A stretch of DNA of 6,515 nt, taken from the NCBI GenBank assembly GCA_947599755.1, contig CANQFO010000062.1, positions 1 through 6,515 on the forward strand. Direction: 5' to 3'. Positions 1 through 5,866 of this stretch are shown in pieces. A model generated the notes under the pieces. That model ran no database searches. It worked only from the letters and a program-made list of their open reading frames with translations, and had not been told where the DNA came from. Position 1 is the stretch's first letter; each line of letters starts with the position of its first letter. The DNA is from an uncultured Bacilli bacterium. Its GTDB lineage: Bacteria; Bacillota_I; Bacilli_A; RF39; UBA660. A program made the translations under genes and the position numbers.

Positions 1-93
1 CACGATTGATGCTTTGTGCTTCTCTAACACTTCGTCGATACCTACGCGTGTATTGGACTTTCACCAACTAGATATATACCATGCACGGCACAC
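1..93 (-). mobile_element. Group II intron, 5' end (partial, runs off the left edge)
   Basis: Read on the minus strand, this segment begins GTGTGCC, matching the group II 5' splice-site consensus GUGYG. GCC and GGU a few bases apart could form the first domain I helix. Next comes a hairpin (TTGG at 53-56, CCAA at 64-67 on the plus strand) around the loop TGAAAGT; the motif GGTGAAAGTCC recurs in domain I of many bacterial group II introns. From memory, the order of these elements matches the start of the Oceanobacillus iheyensis IIC intron (GUGUGCC, GCAUGG, then GGGUGAGAGUCCC). The last bases before the edge (ATCAATCGTG) also resemble a later domain I segment. There is no open reading frame here; the intron-encoded reverse transcriptase, if present, lies outside. 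Subclass cannot be assigned because the EBS loops and domains V-VI are absent. The insertion follows spo0A on the same strand. Confidence 0.72.
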
Positions 94-97
94 TTTA

Positions 98-117
98 TTA
101 TGTGTAGATTAACATAA
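98..117 (-). other. Small stem-loop 4 nt upstream of the intron 5' splice site
   Basis: TTATGT (98-103) and ACATAA (112-117) form a perfect 6-bp inverted repeat with an 8-base loop. On the minus strand the hairpin ends four bases (TAAA) before the first base of the putative intron. Group IIC introns recognise a stem-loop followed by a very short IBS1, so this hairpin, rather than the larger terminator about 25 bases further upstream, could be the targeting structure. The pairing is entirely visible but AT-rich, so chance is possible; the targeting role is inference. Confidence 0.4.
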
Positions 118-122
118 ACTTT

Positions 123-148
123 AAAAAGAGCTATTTTTAGCTCTTTTT
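123..148 (-). terminator. Rho-independent terminator of spo0A (near-symmetrical, possibly bidirectional)
   Basis: An 11-bp perfect inverted repeat (AAAAAGAGCTA at 123-133 and TAGCTCTTTTT at 138-148) surrounds a 4-base loop. The GAGCTA/TAGCTC core supplies the GC pairs, and the flanking A and T runs give a U-tract in either direction. It lies 64 bases past the spo0A stop codon, so it most likely ends the spo0A transcript. Because of its symmetry it would also stop plus-strand transcripts entering from the left. Confidence 0.88.
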
Positions 149-212
149 GTCGTTTTATAATCAATTAAAAGTGATAGGTTATTTCTCAACATTCCACTTT
201 GCCATTTATTTT

Positions 213-989
213 TTAACTTGATAATAATGGTTTATTAAATTCTAATCTTAATTTATCTGCAACTGTTACGATAAATTCTGAATTTGTAGGCTTTGCTTTA
301 TCAATATCTACACTATGCCCAAATATTTCTTCCATTAGTTGCCAATTTCCTCTATTCCAACTTACTTCTATAGCATGACGAATTGCTCGTTCTACTCTAG
401 ATACTGTTGTTTCATATTTTTTGGCTATTTCTGGATATAGTTCTTTTGTTATTCCTCCTACCATTTCGGGATTTTCATATACTAAAGTTACTCCTTCTCT
501 AATATATTGATATCCTTTGATATGGGATGGTACCCCTAACTCATGTAATGTTTTGGTAATAGAAATTTGTAAATTGTTATGATAGAGATCTATTGATTGT
601 CCACCATATTTAATTCCTTCTGCTACTTCTATAATTCTTTTTTCTAAATCTACTAATTCAAATGGCTTTAAAATAAAGTAATTTACTCCTAACTCTGAAA
701 CTTTTCTGATCATTTCTTGTGTATTGTAAGAGGTTAGCACAATTACTTTTTTATCAATTCCTTTATGATTCATGTGTTCTAGTACACTAATTCCATCTTT
801 ATTTGGCATTATTAAATCTAATAAGATGATATCATATTCCTCTTGTTTTTTCTCAATCAACCTAATTCCCTCTACCCCATCATAGGCTTCTAGTGTAATT
901 TTAATGTCTGCGTGTTCATTAAAATATTCTTTAATCATATCGACTAGATTCTTATTATCATCGATAATCAAAACTCTTGTTCTTTCCAT
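213..989 (-). CDS. spo0A: Spo0A, sporulation master response regulator
   Basis: A cytoplasmic transcription factor of 258 residues that, once phosphorylated by the sporulation phosphorelay or orphan kinases, binds 0A boxes and commits the cell to stationary-phase and sporulation programmes. The receiver domain (about residues 3-125) has acidic D10 and D11, phospho-acceptor D58 in LLDLIMP, T86 and K108 before PF. The Spo0A-specific DNA-binding domain (about 143-255) contains HIKGYQYIREG, TKELYPEIAKKY, recognition helix SRVERAIRHAIEVSW (197-211) and the hallmark AKPTNSEFI and VADKLRLE. Length and all key residues match functional Spo0A. The start is placed at 989 because AGAGGAG lies five bases before this ATG; an in-frame ATG at 1004 lacks any such site. 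The upstream neighbour is tpiA, not the customary spoIVB. The gene has its own promoter and putative 0A boxes, and ends at the terminator at 123-148. Confidence 0.97.
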   Translation of the reverse strand: MERTRVLIIDDNKNLVDMIKEYFNEHADIKITLEAYDGVEGIRLIEKKQEEYDIILLDLIMPNKDGISVLEHMNHKGIDKKVIVLTSYNTQEMIRKVSELGVNYFILKPFELVDLEKRIIEVAEGIKYGGQSIDLYHNNLQISITKTLHELGVPSHIKGYQYIREGVTLVYENPEMVGGITKELYPEIAKKYETTVSRVERAIRHAIEVSWNRGNWQLMEEIFGHSVDIDKAKPTNSEFIVTVADKLRLEFNKPLLSS

Positions 990-994
990 GTCTT

Positions 995-1001
995 CTCCTC
1001 T
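995..1001 (-). promoter_or_regulatory. Ribosome binding site deciding the spo0A start
   Basis: AGAGGAG on the minus strand, five bases (AAGAC) before the ATG at 987-989. The alternative in-frame ATG at 1002-1004 sits directly upstream of this site and has no purine-rich stretch in front of it, so the shorter protein beginning MERTRVLIIDD is preferred. Confidence 0.85.
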
Positions 1002-1022
1002 CATTTACTACCACGCACTCTT

Positions 1023-1028
1023 ATTATA
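1023..1028 (-). promoter_or_regulatory. Predicted -10 box of the spo0A promoter
   Basis: The minus strand reads TATAAT, an exact sigma-A -10 hexamer, 33 bases before the spo0A ATG, placing the transcription start near 1016. No good -35 hexamer lies 16-18 bases upstream; that position reads around TACCAA. A missing -35 is common in promoters that depend on an activator, and 0A-box-like sequences lie just upstream. It does not resemble a sigma-H promoter. It is assigned from sequence alone. Confidence 0.6.
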
Positions 1029-1060
1029 TACTAGGTTTAAAAAAATTGGTAGAGAAAAAA

Positions 1061-1098
1061 TTGACAAGTTTTGTCGAATCTGTCTAATTTGTCTAATT
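1061..1098 (-). promoter_or_regulatory. Putative Spo0A-binding (0A) box cluster upstream of spo0A
   Basis: On the plus strand three 9-base units run head to tail: TGTCGAATC (1072-1080), TGTCTAATT (1081-1089) and TGTCTAATT (1090-1098). The first contains the exact 0A-box consensus TGTCGAA; the others have one mismatch (TGTCTAA). An inverted, shortened copy, TTGACAA (1061-1067), makes an imperfect dyad with the first box. The cluster lies roughly 45-80 bases upstream of the predicted spo0A start and overlaps the tpiA stop codon (1093-1095). Multiple closely spaced 0A boxes are known at Spo0A-controlled promoters, and spo0A autoregulation is established in Bacillus. Binding here is inferred. Confidence 0.6.
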
Positions 1099-1794
1099 TT
1101 TAACTTTTTGGATAAATTCTTTTAATTTGTCTATTTTTAGGCTTAATCCTCCTAATAAATATCCATTAATTTGAGGGATTTTATTTAGCATTTCTATATT
1201 ACTATTGTTTGCACTTCCTCCATAGATAATTTTATTTTGGGGTAATTGTTCCTTAATTAATGTACATACTTCTTTTATTTCTTCTACTGTGGGAATTTTT
1301 CCTGTACCAATTGACCATATTGGTTCATAAGCAATAATTATTCTTTCTCTTTCCTTATTATTTAGATCTTGTAGACATTTCTGTAAATCTTGTTTGATTA
1401 TTTGTTTTGTTTGTTTTGTTTTTCTTTCTTTTAATGTTTCTCCTATACATAAAATTGGAGTAATTTCATTTTTTAAGAGATTTTTTAATTTTGCATTAAT
1501 TTCTTTACTTGTTTCTTGGTTTTCTCTTCTTCTTTCTGAATGCCCTACTATACAATATTGTACCTTATATGATTTTAATTGTTGACTGGAAATTTCGCCG
1601 GTATGAGCACCTTGCTCAAATTGACTAACATTTTGACTTCCCAATTCCATATTGTCTAAATTAAAATTTGTTAGATGAATGGTACTTGGACATAATATTA
1701 GTTTATGAGTGGAAGTTATTTCTTTTAATTCTTGTTGATATTTTTTAAATTCTTCTTTTGTTAAATGACATTTATTATTTAACACTATAATCAT
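1093..1794 (-). CDS. tpiA: Triosephosphate isomerase (short, divergent)
   Basis: A cytosolic TIM-barrel enzyme that interconverts dihydroxyacetone phosphate and glyceraldehyde 3-phosphate in glycolysis. At 233 residues it is shorter than the usual ~250. Catalytic residues are kept: N6 and K8 in LNNK (normally NWK), H85 in IVGHSERRR, and E157 in AYEPIWSIGTGK, which also forms mobile loop 6 (158-166). Phosphate-binding YGGS (191-194) and LLGG (213-216) are present. Oddities are Asn in place of the conserved Trp in NWK, YGGSA for YGGSV, and GGLSL for GGASL. The ATG overlaps the TGA stop of the upstream glycosyltransferase by four bases (ATGA), with AAGGAG seven to eight bases before it, so translation is probably coupled. 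It is the last gene of the pgk operon; no terminator is visible before spo0A, so read-through into spo0A is possible. Confidence 0.93.
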   Translation of the reverse strand: MIIVLNNKCHLTKEEFKKYQQELKEITSTHKLILCPSTIHLTNFNLDNMELGSQNVSQFEQGAHTGEISSQQLKSYKVQYCIVGHSERRRENQETSKEINAKLKNLLKNEITPILCIGETLKERKTKQTKQIIKQDLQKCLQDLNNKERERIIIAYEPIWSIGTGKIPTVEEIKEVCTLIKEQLPQNKIIYGGSANNSNIEMLNKIPQINGYLLGGLSLKIDKLKEFIQKVKN

Positions 1795-3026
1795 TTATGT
1801 TCTCCTTTTATTGTTTTGGCAATTTTTGAGAAAATTCCAAAACGATTTTCTTCTTGTTTTTCTTTAATTGCTCTTTTGTATACTTCTAGTACTCTTTCTG
1901 CATAGTTGCTGGAACTGTAATGTTCTGCTTGGATTCTTGCTTGTTTGTTTAATCTTTTATGTTCTTCTTTATGAGTATATAATCTTTTTATTTGTTCTTC
2001 GTATTCTTTTTCTGTTTCAAAGAATAAACCATTTAAATTTTCTGTGATCATGCTAATAAAGGCTTCATCTCTCATGCATACAGGTACTATTCCTGATGCC
2101 ATTGCTTCTATGATTGTTAATCCTTGTGTTTCTGTGGTTGATGCGGTTGCGAAAACATTTGCGCAATGATAATAATAGGGAATATCTTCCCAAGCTACTT
2201 TTCCAGTAAATACTAGTTGTTTGGATATATTTAATTTTTTTCCTAAATTTTCATATTTTTCTTTATCTGGTCCATCTCCTACGATTATTAATTTCATATT
2301 TGGATATTTTTCTATTAATTTTTTATGACTATTAATTAAGAATTCTATATTTTTTTCTTCGGCTAATCTTCCAATAAATAAAATGACAAAGTCTTTTTTG
2401 GCTAATTTTAAATTTTTCTTTAATAAAAGTAGTTGTTTTGGATCGATATTTTCTTCATAGAATCTTTCTACTTCTATTCCTGTTGGAATAATATGAATAT
2501 TTTTTTCAAATTGATATTTTTCTTTAAATAATTTATAGGTTTTATTGGTTGGTACGATTAATTCTGTAGCGGTTGTTTCACAATAAAATTTTGTAAAGTA
2601 TTCTACTAATTTCTTTCCTGATTTTTTGAAGTATCCTTTTGTAATGTAATGAATGTAGTCTTCGTACATTGTATGATATGTATGTACCAAGGGAATATTA
2701 TATTGTTTGGCAAAAAGACGGGCAAATGTTCCTATAGCAAATTCTGTTTGAGAATGGATAACTTCTAAATTCCAACTTTTGATTTTATTTACTGCTTGTA
2801 TGGGATATATGCTTGTTAATCTAGAATCATATATTCCTGTTGGTATTCCTGGTATTCTTAAAACTTTTTCTTTTTCGTCATATTCATATTTGAAATTTGT
2901 CAGATTTGCAGTTACTACATATACTTCATGCCCTTTTTTTTCTAAAGCGTTTTTTAGCATTAACTCACTTGTAACTAAACCACTAATATATGGAGTATAT
3001 GTTTCTGAAAATATTCCAATTCTCAT
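1791..3026 (-). CDS. GT4-family glycosyltransferase, probable 1,2-diacylglycerol glucosyltransferase
   Basis: A retaining GT-B glycosyltransferase of 411 residues that probably transfers glucose from UDP-glucose to diacylglycerol at the inner face of the membrane, making monoglucosyl-diacylglycerol (membrane glycolipid or lipoteichoic acid anchor). The N-terminal domain opens MRIGIFSETYTPYISGLVTS, typical of this subgroup, and holds HSQTEFAIGTFARL (91-104) and HTYHTMYEDYIHY (115-127), which match diacylglycerol 3-alpha-glucosyltransferases as I remember them. The C-terminal domain has IGRLAEEKN (218-226), VGDGP (249-253) and the nucleotide-sugar EX7E motif, E299 to E307, in TETQGLTIIEAMASG. 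No membrane segment is evident; membrane binding would be peripheral via basic patches such as FKKSGKK. It lies 23 bases after the flippase-like gene with only a weak ribosome binding site (GGAAAG, 13 bases away). Acceptor specificity is inferred; another lipid or wall-polymer acceptor is possible. Confidence 0.85.
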   Translation of the reverse strand: MRIGIFSETYTPYISGLVTSELMLKNALEKKGHEVYVVTANLTNFKYEYDEKEKVLRIPGIPTGIYDSRLTSIYPIQAVNKIKSWNLEVIHSQTEFAIGTFARLFAKQYNIPLVHTYHTMYEDYIHYITKGYFKKSGKKLVEYFTKFYCETTATELIVPTNKTYKLFKEKYQFEKNIHIIPTGIEVERFYEENIDPKQLLLLKKNLKLAKKDFVILFIGRLAEEKNIEFLINSHKKLIEKYPNMKLIIVGDGPDKEKYENLGKKLNISKQLVFTGKVAWEDIPYYYHCANVFATASTTETQGLTIIEAMASGIVPVCMRDEAFISMITENLNGLFFETEKEYEEQIKRLYTHKEEHKRLNKQARIQAEHYSSSNYAERVLEVYKRAIKEKQEENRFGIFSKIAKTIKGEHK

Positions 3027-3049
3027 TTTTGTTCACATTCTTTCCATTT

Positions 3050-4066
3050 TTATTCTTTTGGAGCTTTTTTTTCTAAACTAAAAAGTAGTGCTCCTAAAAT
3101 CATTCCTAAATAATAAGTAATAAATCTCCATACTAATAGGACTGCTGTTGTGATATTTTTGGATAAAAAAGTTCCAAAAAATTTTAAAAATCCATATTCT
3201 ATTCCTCCACTTGCTCCTGGAATTGGGACGAAAGAACCGATGATTAGTACATATGCTGATGCTGTTAATGTTTTTGAGATTGTTAAACTGGTAAAATCCT
3301 TTAAACTATATACTATTAATAAAGGAATAATATAAAGACAAGTTAGGCTTAGTAAGTTTAATCCTACTCCACCAATAAATAGTTTTTTTCGTTTTCGAAT
3401 TTTTTTGGCACTTTCGTGAAATTCATTTAATTTTTTATCTATTTTTTCTTGAGCTTGATTTTGATTTTTTATTATTTTTATGCTACTTAAAAAGTTTATG
3501 ATTAAATGTGCTATTTTTTCTGTCATTGTTTTAGAAAATGTAATCATAAATAATGCTACTGCTACTAATGTATTGATCAAGAATCCTAGTAGTACAAATT
3601 TTTTTAATATACTTTCTTGTGGAAATATATAAAACACCTTATTATACATCACTGCTAACATTCCATAAATTACCAGAGCTGTTTGATAGAAAATAAAATT
3701 TTGAATGGTTATATTGGTTGCTTCACTTAATTTTATTTTATGTTCTGTTAACATGTATATTTCCATTGGTTGGCCTCCAGTGGAAAAAGGGGTTATTCCA
3801 TTAAAAAATTGGGTAATTAAATTATGTTTAAAAGCTTCTAATAAGCTTATTTTCTCTTTATTTGCGATTGTTTTATAATTGACATATGCTTTAAAAAAAA
3901 TGGATAATAAAAATAATATTATCGCTAATAAAATATAACCTATATTCATCGAAGATAGTGATTTTACTATATTGGAAAAATCATCTTTTAATACAATAAA
4001 TAATATTAGGATAGTTATCATTAAGAGAATGATTGTATTTTTTTTAATGTTTTTTATTAATTTCAT
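3050..4066 (-). CDS. Flippase-like integral membrane protein (UPF0104 / LPG-synthase TM family)
   Basis: A 338-residue polytopic membrane protein of the family covering YbhN, AglD-like proteins and the flippase half of MprF. Hydrophobic segments fall at about 9-26, 42-60, 122-146, 156-177, 229-255, 265-282 and 303-330. Family motifs are NGITPFSTGGQPMEIYML (89-106), PIPGASGGIEYGF (281-293) and the C-terminal WRFITYYLG (313-321). A charged, mostly Lys/Glu stretch (about 200-229) forms a cytoplasmic loop. The soluble lysyl-transferase domain of MprF is absent, so this is not a lysyl-phosphatidylglycerol synthase even though pipelines often give it that name. Its position directly before a lipid glucosyltransferase suggests movement of a glycolipid or lipid-linked precursor across the membrane; that is inference. 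Its ATG lies inside the preceding GNAT-like gene (23-base overlap) with little ribosome binding sequence, implying translational coupling. Confidence 0.85.
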   Translation of the reverse strand: MKLIKNIKKNTIILLMITILILFIVLKDDFSNIVKSLSSMNIGYILLAIILFLLSIFFKAYVNYKTIANKEKISLLEAFKHNLITQFFNGITPFSTGGQPMEIYMLTEHKIKLSEATNITIQNFIFYQTALVIYGMLAVMYNKVFYIFPQESILKKFVLLGFLINTLVAVALFMITFSKTMTEKIAHLIINFLSSIKIIKNQNQAQEKIDKKLNEFHESAKKIRKRKKLFIGGVGLNLLSLTCLYIIPLLIVYSLKDFTSLTISKTLTASAYVLIIGSFVPIPGASGGIEYGFLKFFGTFLSKNITTAVLLVWRFITYYLGMILGALLFSLEKKAPKE

Positions 4067-4550
4067 TTGTTGAGCCTAACTCTATGTATTTTGGATTTTC
4101 TTTTATATATGTTGTCACTTTATTTTCATCCCCTAAACTTTCGAATCCTTGTTTTTCTATTGTTTTCTTTAATTCTTTTTCTTCTGATTTGACATTTATA
4201 AATACTTCTTCCATTCCTAAAATATGAAAGGCATAGTCTGTTATTTTTGTTAAAATTTTTCTATGTTTATTGGTTATTGGTACTAAAGAAATTGTACATA
4301 TTTTGATATCTTTTTCTCCATTTAGATAACCACAATCTTTTATCTTTTCCCCTTCTTTTATGAAAAATATTTCATGGATCTCGTTTGTTAATGTTAGATT
4401 TTGTTGATGGACTTTTTTTTGAGTTTCTTTTTTCATTTCTTTTAAAGATGAGGATAGTTTTGTTGAGAGATTGTTTTCTTGTTCAAATTCTTCTAAGATT
4501 TTTAAGTGATTTATATTATAAGGATCTGCTATAAAAAAGGTTGTACTCAA
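4044..4550 (-). CDS. Small GNAT-like protein of unknown substrate
   Basis: A soluble, charged protein of 168 residues, not recognised as a named gene. Its second half has the alternating pattern of a GNAT acetyltransferase: strand ICTISLVPI, helix NKHRKILTKITDYAFHILG, strand MEEVFINVKS, helix EEKELKKTIEKQGFESLGD, then strand VTTYIKE. The usual acetyl-CoA pyrophosphate loop (Q/RxxGxG/A) is not evident; NKHRKIL takes its place, so it may be degenerate or non-catalytic. The N-terminal third is rich in Lys, Glu and Ser and may be helical. The TTG start at 4550 is chosen because AGGTGAT lies four bases before it; a GTG at 4559, immediately after the pgk stop, would add three residues but has no ribosome binding site. 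It sits between pgk and the flippase-like gene, overlapping the latter by 23 bases. Existence is fairly sure; function is not. Confidence 0.72.
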   Translation of the reverse strand: MSTTFFIADPYNINHLKILEEFEQENNLSTKLSSSLKEMKKETQKKVHQQNLTLTNEIHEIFFIKEGEKIKDCGYLNGEKDIKICTISLVPITNKHRKILTKITDYAFHILGMEEVFINVKSEEKELKKTIEKQGFESLGDENKVTTYIKENPKYIELGSTNEINKKH

Positions 4551-4554
4551 TTTT

Positions 4555-4561
4555 ATCACCT
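4555..4561 (-). promoter_or_regulatory. Ribosome binding site overlapping the pgk stop, deciding the next start
   Basis: The minus strand reads AGGTGAT, complementary over seven bases to the 16S rRNA 3' tail, and overlaps the pgk TAG stop (4560-4562). It is four bases before TTG at 4548-4550, favouring that start over GTG at 4557-4559, which lies within the site itself. The overlap suggests ribosomes finishing pgk re-initiate here. Confidence 0.65.
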
Positions 4562-5732
4562 ACTTTATTGCTTCAATTCCTGGTAATTTTTTTCCTTCTA
4601 GGTATTCTAGTGTTGCTCCTCCTCCTGTTGATGCATGATATACTTTATCTTTTACTTTAGCATCTGTTGCTGCGGCTACGATATCTCCTCCTCCTAGTAT
4701 TGTTTTAATTTTGTTTTCTACTATATAGTTTAATAAATGATGAGTTGCTTGTTTATATTGTTCAAATTCATATACTCCTAATGGTCCATTCCAAATTACT
4801 AATTTTGCATCTTTTATATTTTCTTTAAATAATTTTTCTGTTTTTGGTCCAATATCTAATCCCATTTCATTATATTCTATTTCATTAATATCTTTTGTTC
4901 GATATGGTTCATTGTTGCTATATTCATTTGCTATTGCTATATCTACTGGTAGAATAATTTTGTTTGGATATTTTTTTAGCATTGTTGTACAAAATTCAAT
5001 ATTTTCTTTATCTAATAAAGAGGTTCCTATTTCGTATCCTTCTGCTTTTAAAAACGTAAAAGCCATTCCTCCTCCAATTAAAATTTTATCTGCTTTTGTG
5101 ACTAAATTTTCTATTACTCCAATTTTATCGGCTACTTTTGCTCCTCCTAATATTACAACAAAGGGATGATCTGGATTTTCTAGGATGTTTAGAGCTGTTA
5201 ATTCTTTTTCAATTAGGAATCCAAAGGCAGATGGTAAATAGGTGGCAATTCCTACATTTGATGCATGAGCTCTATGAATTGTACCAAATGCATCGTTAAT
5301 GAAAATATCTCCAAGTGATGCCCAATATTTTCCTAATTCTTCATCATTTGAACTTTCTTTTTTTCCTTCTAAGTCTTCATATCTTGTATTTTGAATCAAT
5401 ATAATTTCTTGATTTTTCATTGTATCGATTGCATTTTCTAATTCTTTGCCTCTTGTTTTATCTATAAATTTTACTTTTTTATTTATTAATTCTTCTAATC
5501 TTTTTGCTATTGGTTTTAAATTATTTTTTTCTAAATCACTTTGTTCTTTGATTCTTCCTAAATGAGAAAGTAAAATTATTTTTGCATTTTTATCTATACA
5601 ATACTGTATTGTTGGAAGTGCTGCTTTTATTCTTGTATCATCTTTGATGATTCCATCTTTTATTGGCACATTAAAATCACAACGTATGATTACCTTTTTG
5701 TTCGTTAAATCCATATCTTTTATCGTTTTCAT
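4560..5732 (-). CDS. pgk: Phosphoglycerate kinase
   Basis: A cytosolic glycolytic enzyme that transfers phosphate from 1,3-bisphosphoglycerate to ADP, giving 3-phosphoglycerate and ATP. At 390 residues it is full length. The N-terminal substrate domain has RCDFNVP (17-23), TR (33-34), SHLGR (56-60), QNTRYED (114-120) and NDAFGTIHRAHAS (146-158), which together supply the basic substrate-binding patch. The C-terminal nucleotide domain has GGAKVADKI (196-204, with K199), GGGMAFTFL (220-228), NGPLGVYE (315-322), GGGD (347-350) and the phosphate-closing loop STGGGA (368-373). The ATG is well supported by AGGAGG (5741-5746) eight bases upstream. An extended -10 promoter lies just before it, making pgk the first gene of the cluster that ends with tpiA. 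The customary neighbour gap is not in the window; the upstream gene is an unrelated surface protein. Confidence 0.97.
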   Translation of the reverse strand: MKTIKDMDLTNKKVIIRCDFNVPIKDGIIKDDTRIKAALPTIQYCIDKNAKIILLSHLGRIKEQSDLEKNNLKPIAKRLEELINKKVKFIDKTRGKELENAIDTMKNQEIILIQNTRYEDLEGKKESSNDEELGKYWASLGDIFINDAFGTIHRAHASNVGIATYLPSAFGFLIEKELTALNILENPDHPFVVILGGAKVADKIGVIENLVTKADKILIGGGMAFTFLKAEGYEIGTSLLDKENIEFCTTMLKKYPNKIILPVDIAIANEYSNNEPYRTKDINEIEYNEMGLDIGPKTEKLFKENIKDAKLVIWNGPLGVYEFEQYKQATHHLLNYIVENKIKTILGGGDIVAAATDAKVKDKVYHASTGGGATLEYLEGKKLPGIEAIK

Positions 5733-5757
5733 TCGATATTCCTCCTGTCTTAAATTA

Positions 5758-5766
5758 AGTATAGCA
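5758..5766 (-). promoter_or_regulatory. Extended -10 promoter of the pgk operon
   Basis: The minus strand reads TGCTATACT, an extended -10 (TGN plus TATACT, one mismatch to TATAAT), 25 bases before the pgk ATG. The expected -35 position falls in a run of T, so there is no TTGACA; extended -10 promoters tolerate this. An 11-base palindrome, CTTAATTTAAG (5749-5759), spans the predicted start point and could be an operator, but is short and AT-rich. Confidence 0.6.
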
Positions 5767-5776
5767 TTTTTTATTG

Positions 5777-5801
5777 AAAAAAAAAAGATTTAATCATTTT
5801 T
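5777..5801 (-). terminator. Weak terminator-like hairpin and T-tract after the surface-protein gene
   Basis: On the minus strand AAAAA, a bulged T, then GAT, loop TAA, ATC and a run of ten T. This gives at most an 8-bp stem with a single G-C pair, so it is marginal. It is the only terminator-like structure between the surface-protein stop (5867) and pgk. The same T-run occupies the -35 position of the pgk promoter, so the A/T tract may instead be a promoter element. Confidence 0.28.
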
Positions 5802-5866
5802 GAGTATACTTCCTTACGATAAAAAATATTGTATTAATCAAATTCATTTGGTTTATTTTTCTGTCT

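Noticed and set aside
2..112. Open frame on the plus strand at the left edge that might be the end of a protein gene
   Set aside because: The translation is short and unlike any family, while the minus strand shows an ordered set of group II intron elements.
904..1125. Plus-strand reading frame of 73 codons overlapping the start of spo0A
   Set aside because: It is antisense to the spo0A receiver domain and its promoter, has no ribosome binding site, and encodes a low-complexity Leu/Ile/Phe-rich string.
2779..3081. Plus-strand reading frame of 100 codons opposite the glycosyltransferase start
   Set aside because: It is the shadow of a strongly supported gene on the other strand; its hydrophobic look comes from reading AT-rich codons backwards.
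4912..5169. Plus-strand reading frame of 85 codons inside pgk
   Set aside because: It is antisense to conserved pgk motifs and has no supporting start signal.
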